Below, piece by piece: positions 62,669 to 64,000 of a stretch of DNA of 64,000 nucleotides. The stretch covers positions 282,804,863 to 282,868,862 of the forward strand of contig NC_069660.1 in NCBI RefSeq assembly GCF_027244095.1, written 5' to 3'. Position numbers and translations under genes: made by a program. This DNA comes from Hemicordylus capensis. Its lineage: Eukaryota; Chordata; Lepidosauria; Squamata; Cordylidae. Within the stretch, counting starts at the first letter, position 1. Every line of letters starts with the position of its first letter. The notes beneath the pieces were generated by a model. It was not told the DNA's origin, ran no database searches, and was given only the letters and a program-made list of their open reading frames with translations.

Positions 62669-63934
62669 CAGGAAAAATGCATGGTAAAGTACTTCAGGAT
62701 GCAGGGTAAGGAAGCAGGGGTGGACTTTCCCCCCATACATAGGAATAATGTAAAATTAAAACTGTTGCAAGTCTGTTCTAAGAGTTAAGGGCATTCTTGG
62801 AAATGAACTGGTACTTTTACCAGGGCTGTAATCTTACATATATGTTCTGCACATGGACAGCTAGCATGTCAGGGAAAGCTAAATGGAATGCTGACCCTGC
62901 CGTGCTGAATTTACTTACACCGGAAGTTTGGGTTGGCTCAAATGTCACACAGAACTACAGTTAAATCTTGGTTCTGGATGACATCTGAATATTGGGAGTG
63001 TGTGCTGCCCACACAAGAGTCAAAAGAACTCTTCTTACAAACGCAGTTGAAAACAAAGCAAAACAAGTCACATCTGAACCTATTGATCTTGGCTTATTCC
63101 AACCAAGTTGCTTGACACAAACCAAGATTGATTAGTTCAGACATCACACTGATCTTTGTTTAGTTGTAGCCACAGTTGGAAGTAGAATTCTTTGAGATGT
63201 AAGTAGGGAAGAGGGGTGAGACTTGGAGGCATCATGTGGAACCTAAATCTAACCATGTTTCTGTGTGATGTCTAAAAAGGCCCTTCGTTTCACCAGAAGT
63301 GTTCAAAACTAGATCTCCACCTGCATTCTAAAGTCCAACAGTCCTCCCTGGATTCTAATAATGTGCTTCTAAACATCTGAACTGGCTTGGAGTTGTTCAA
63401 TATTTTGCAGGCAAGGGTATACTCAGTTTTCAGTTCCCCTTAAGGGTATAGAGCTCTGCCTTCATCAAGCATACCTGCTACAATTGTTGAAACTGAAGTC
63501 AATTAAAGAAAATGATTTCAGGATATTCTACTACAGCAGAATTGCATACTGTTCCAGCAAGGAATTGAAAAAGTGCACAGATGTCAAGGTAACATTGCAG
63601 ATGCCAGGCTAAGGAGACAGGGTTTTTAATCTGTTTATGTAACAAAGTTATCGGAAGGCCATTCTAATAAAGATTAAATAAATTACAGGTCATGAAACTA
63701 GCGCTTGTACCACAGATGGCAATACTAAACAAATTGGAGAATTGTGTGGAAAGAAGGACCGGATGGTAGTTGGCAATCAGCTGGGAGGAACAAGAATGAT
63801 TATAGCAAAATGGGGGGGAGGGAGAAAGGGATGTTTTCTATCATTCATTCTTACCTGTAGATTACTGACCATAGTAAGACTTGGTTTTATCTGTTAAATA
63901 TTGCTGTAAGTTCCTTGACAACAGGACTGCTCAG

Positions 63935-64000
63935 ATTTATATCTTGACAGGAACCAGTCAACACATTGTTTTGGCATGTCGCAAGTGGAAGACATGGGGA
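63935..64000 (+). CDS. ESRP1: ESRP1 exon 5, cut by window edge
   Basis: The acceptor ctgctcag precedes 63,935. With the T from exon 4 the frame reads YLYLDRNQSTHCF, then GMSQVEDMG. Human has YLNFEKSSSVSRY, then GASQVEDMG, the same length with conserved ends. The middle is diverged, which fits a variable linker. An AG at 63,949-63,950 inside this stretch would give an out-of-frame junction, so the upstream acceptor is preferred. Confidence 0.82.
   Translation, partial: MYILTGTSQHIVLACRKWKTWG

Larger units (their letters stand above)
58599..63934 (+). other. ESRP1: ESRP1 intron 4
   Basis: 5,336 nt. Contains a Sauria SINE (58,769-59,015), a MITE (59,646-59,744), a (GT)n at about 59,995-60,011 and an L2-group LINE (about 60,800-62,668). 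The rest is unrecognised. Confidence 0.8.

Noticed and set aside
63941-63950. ESRP1 exon 5 acceptor at cttgacag
   Set aside because: It would join exon 4 out of frame; the acceptor at 63,934 keeps the SQVEDMG frame and human length.

Overview
The window looks like nuclear DNA from a squamate reptile (lizard or snake). It has two spliced protein genes with vertebrate exon structure. It also has two Sauria-type SINEs, R4/Dong, L2/CR1 and L1 LINEs, a DIRS fossil, a non-autonomous Helitron and more than a dozen palindromic hAT-type MITEs. The genus cannot be told from the sequence.

Left, positions 1 to about 28,020 (minus strand): the 5' half of VIRMA (KIAA1429), the large scaffold subunit of the nuclear m6A mRNA methyltransferase complex. 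Nine coding exons run from the ATG at 27,947 down to a splice donor at 3,694. They give 2,540 nt of continuous CDS (about 846 codons). The rest of the gene lies beyond the left edge. All eight complete introns are GT-AG and all junction phases agree. Intron 1 (10.1 kb) holds most of the transposon debris, including a near-full-length L2-group LINE broken up by other insertions.

Middle, 28,020 to about 50,450: intergenic DNA with no recognised protein gene. It holds a CpG-rich, promoter-like patch (about 29,780-30,660), many SINEs and MITEs, an L1 tail, a G-rich and pyrimidine-rich tract (39.5-39.85 kb), an R4/Dong LINE sitting in a TAA repeat (40.3-43.4 kb), a DIRS fossil carrying nested LINEs (43.4-46.9 kb) and a long palindrome (47.5-47.95 kb).

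Right, 50,450-64,000 (plus strand): the promoter and exons 1-5 of ESRP1, the epithelial splicing regulator. Exon 5 is cut by the window edge.

VIRMA and ESRP1 lie head to head, as they do next to each other on human chromosome 8q22. Both act on nuclear RNA, one on methylation and one on splicing, but they are separate transcription units about 22.9 kb apart (ATG to ATG). I found no sign of a new enzymatic or defence system. The most notable structures are the SINE pair sharing one body under 5S-rRNA-like and tRNA-like heads, the snap-back hairpin in VIRMA intron 1, the Helitron carrying three CCAAT boxes, and the nested element stack at 40-47 kb.
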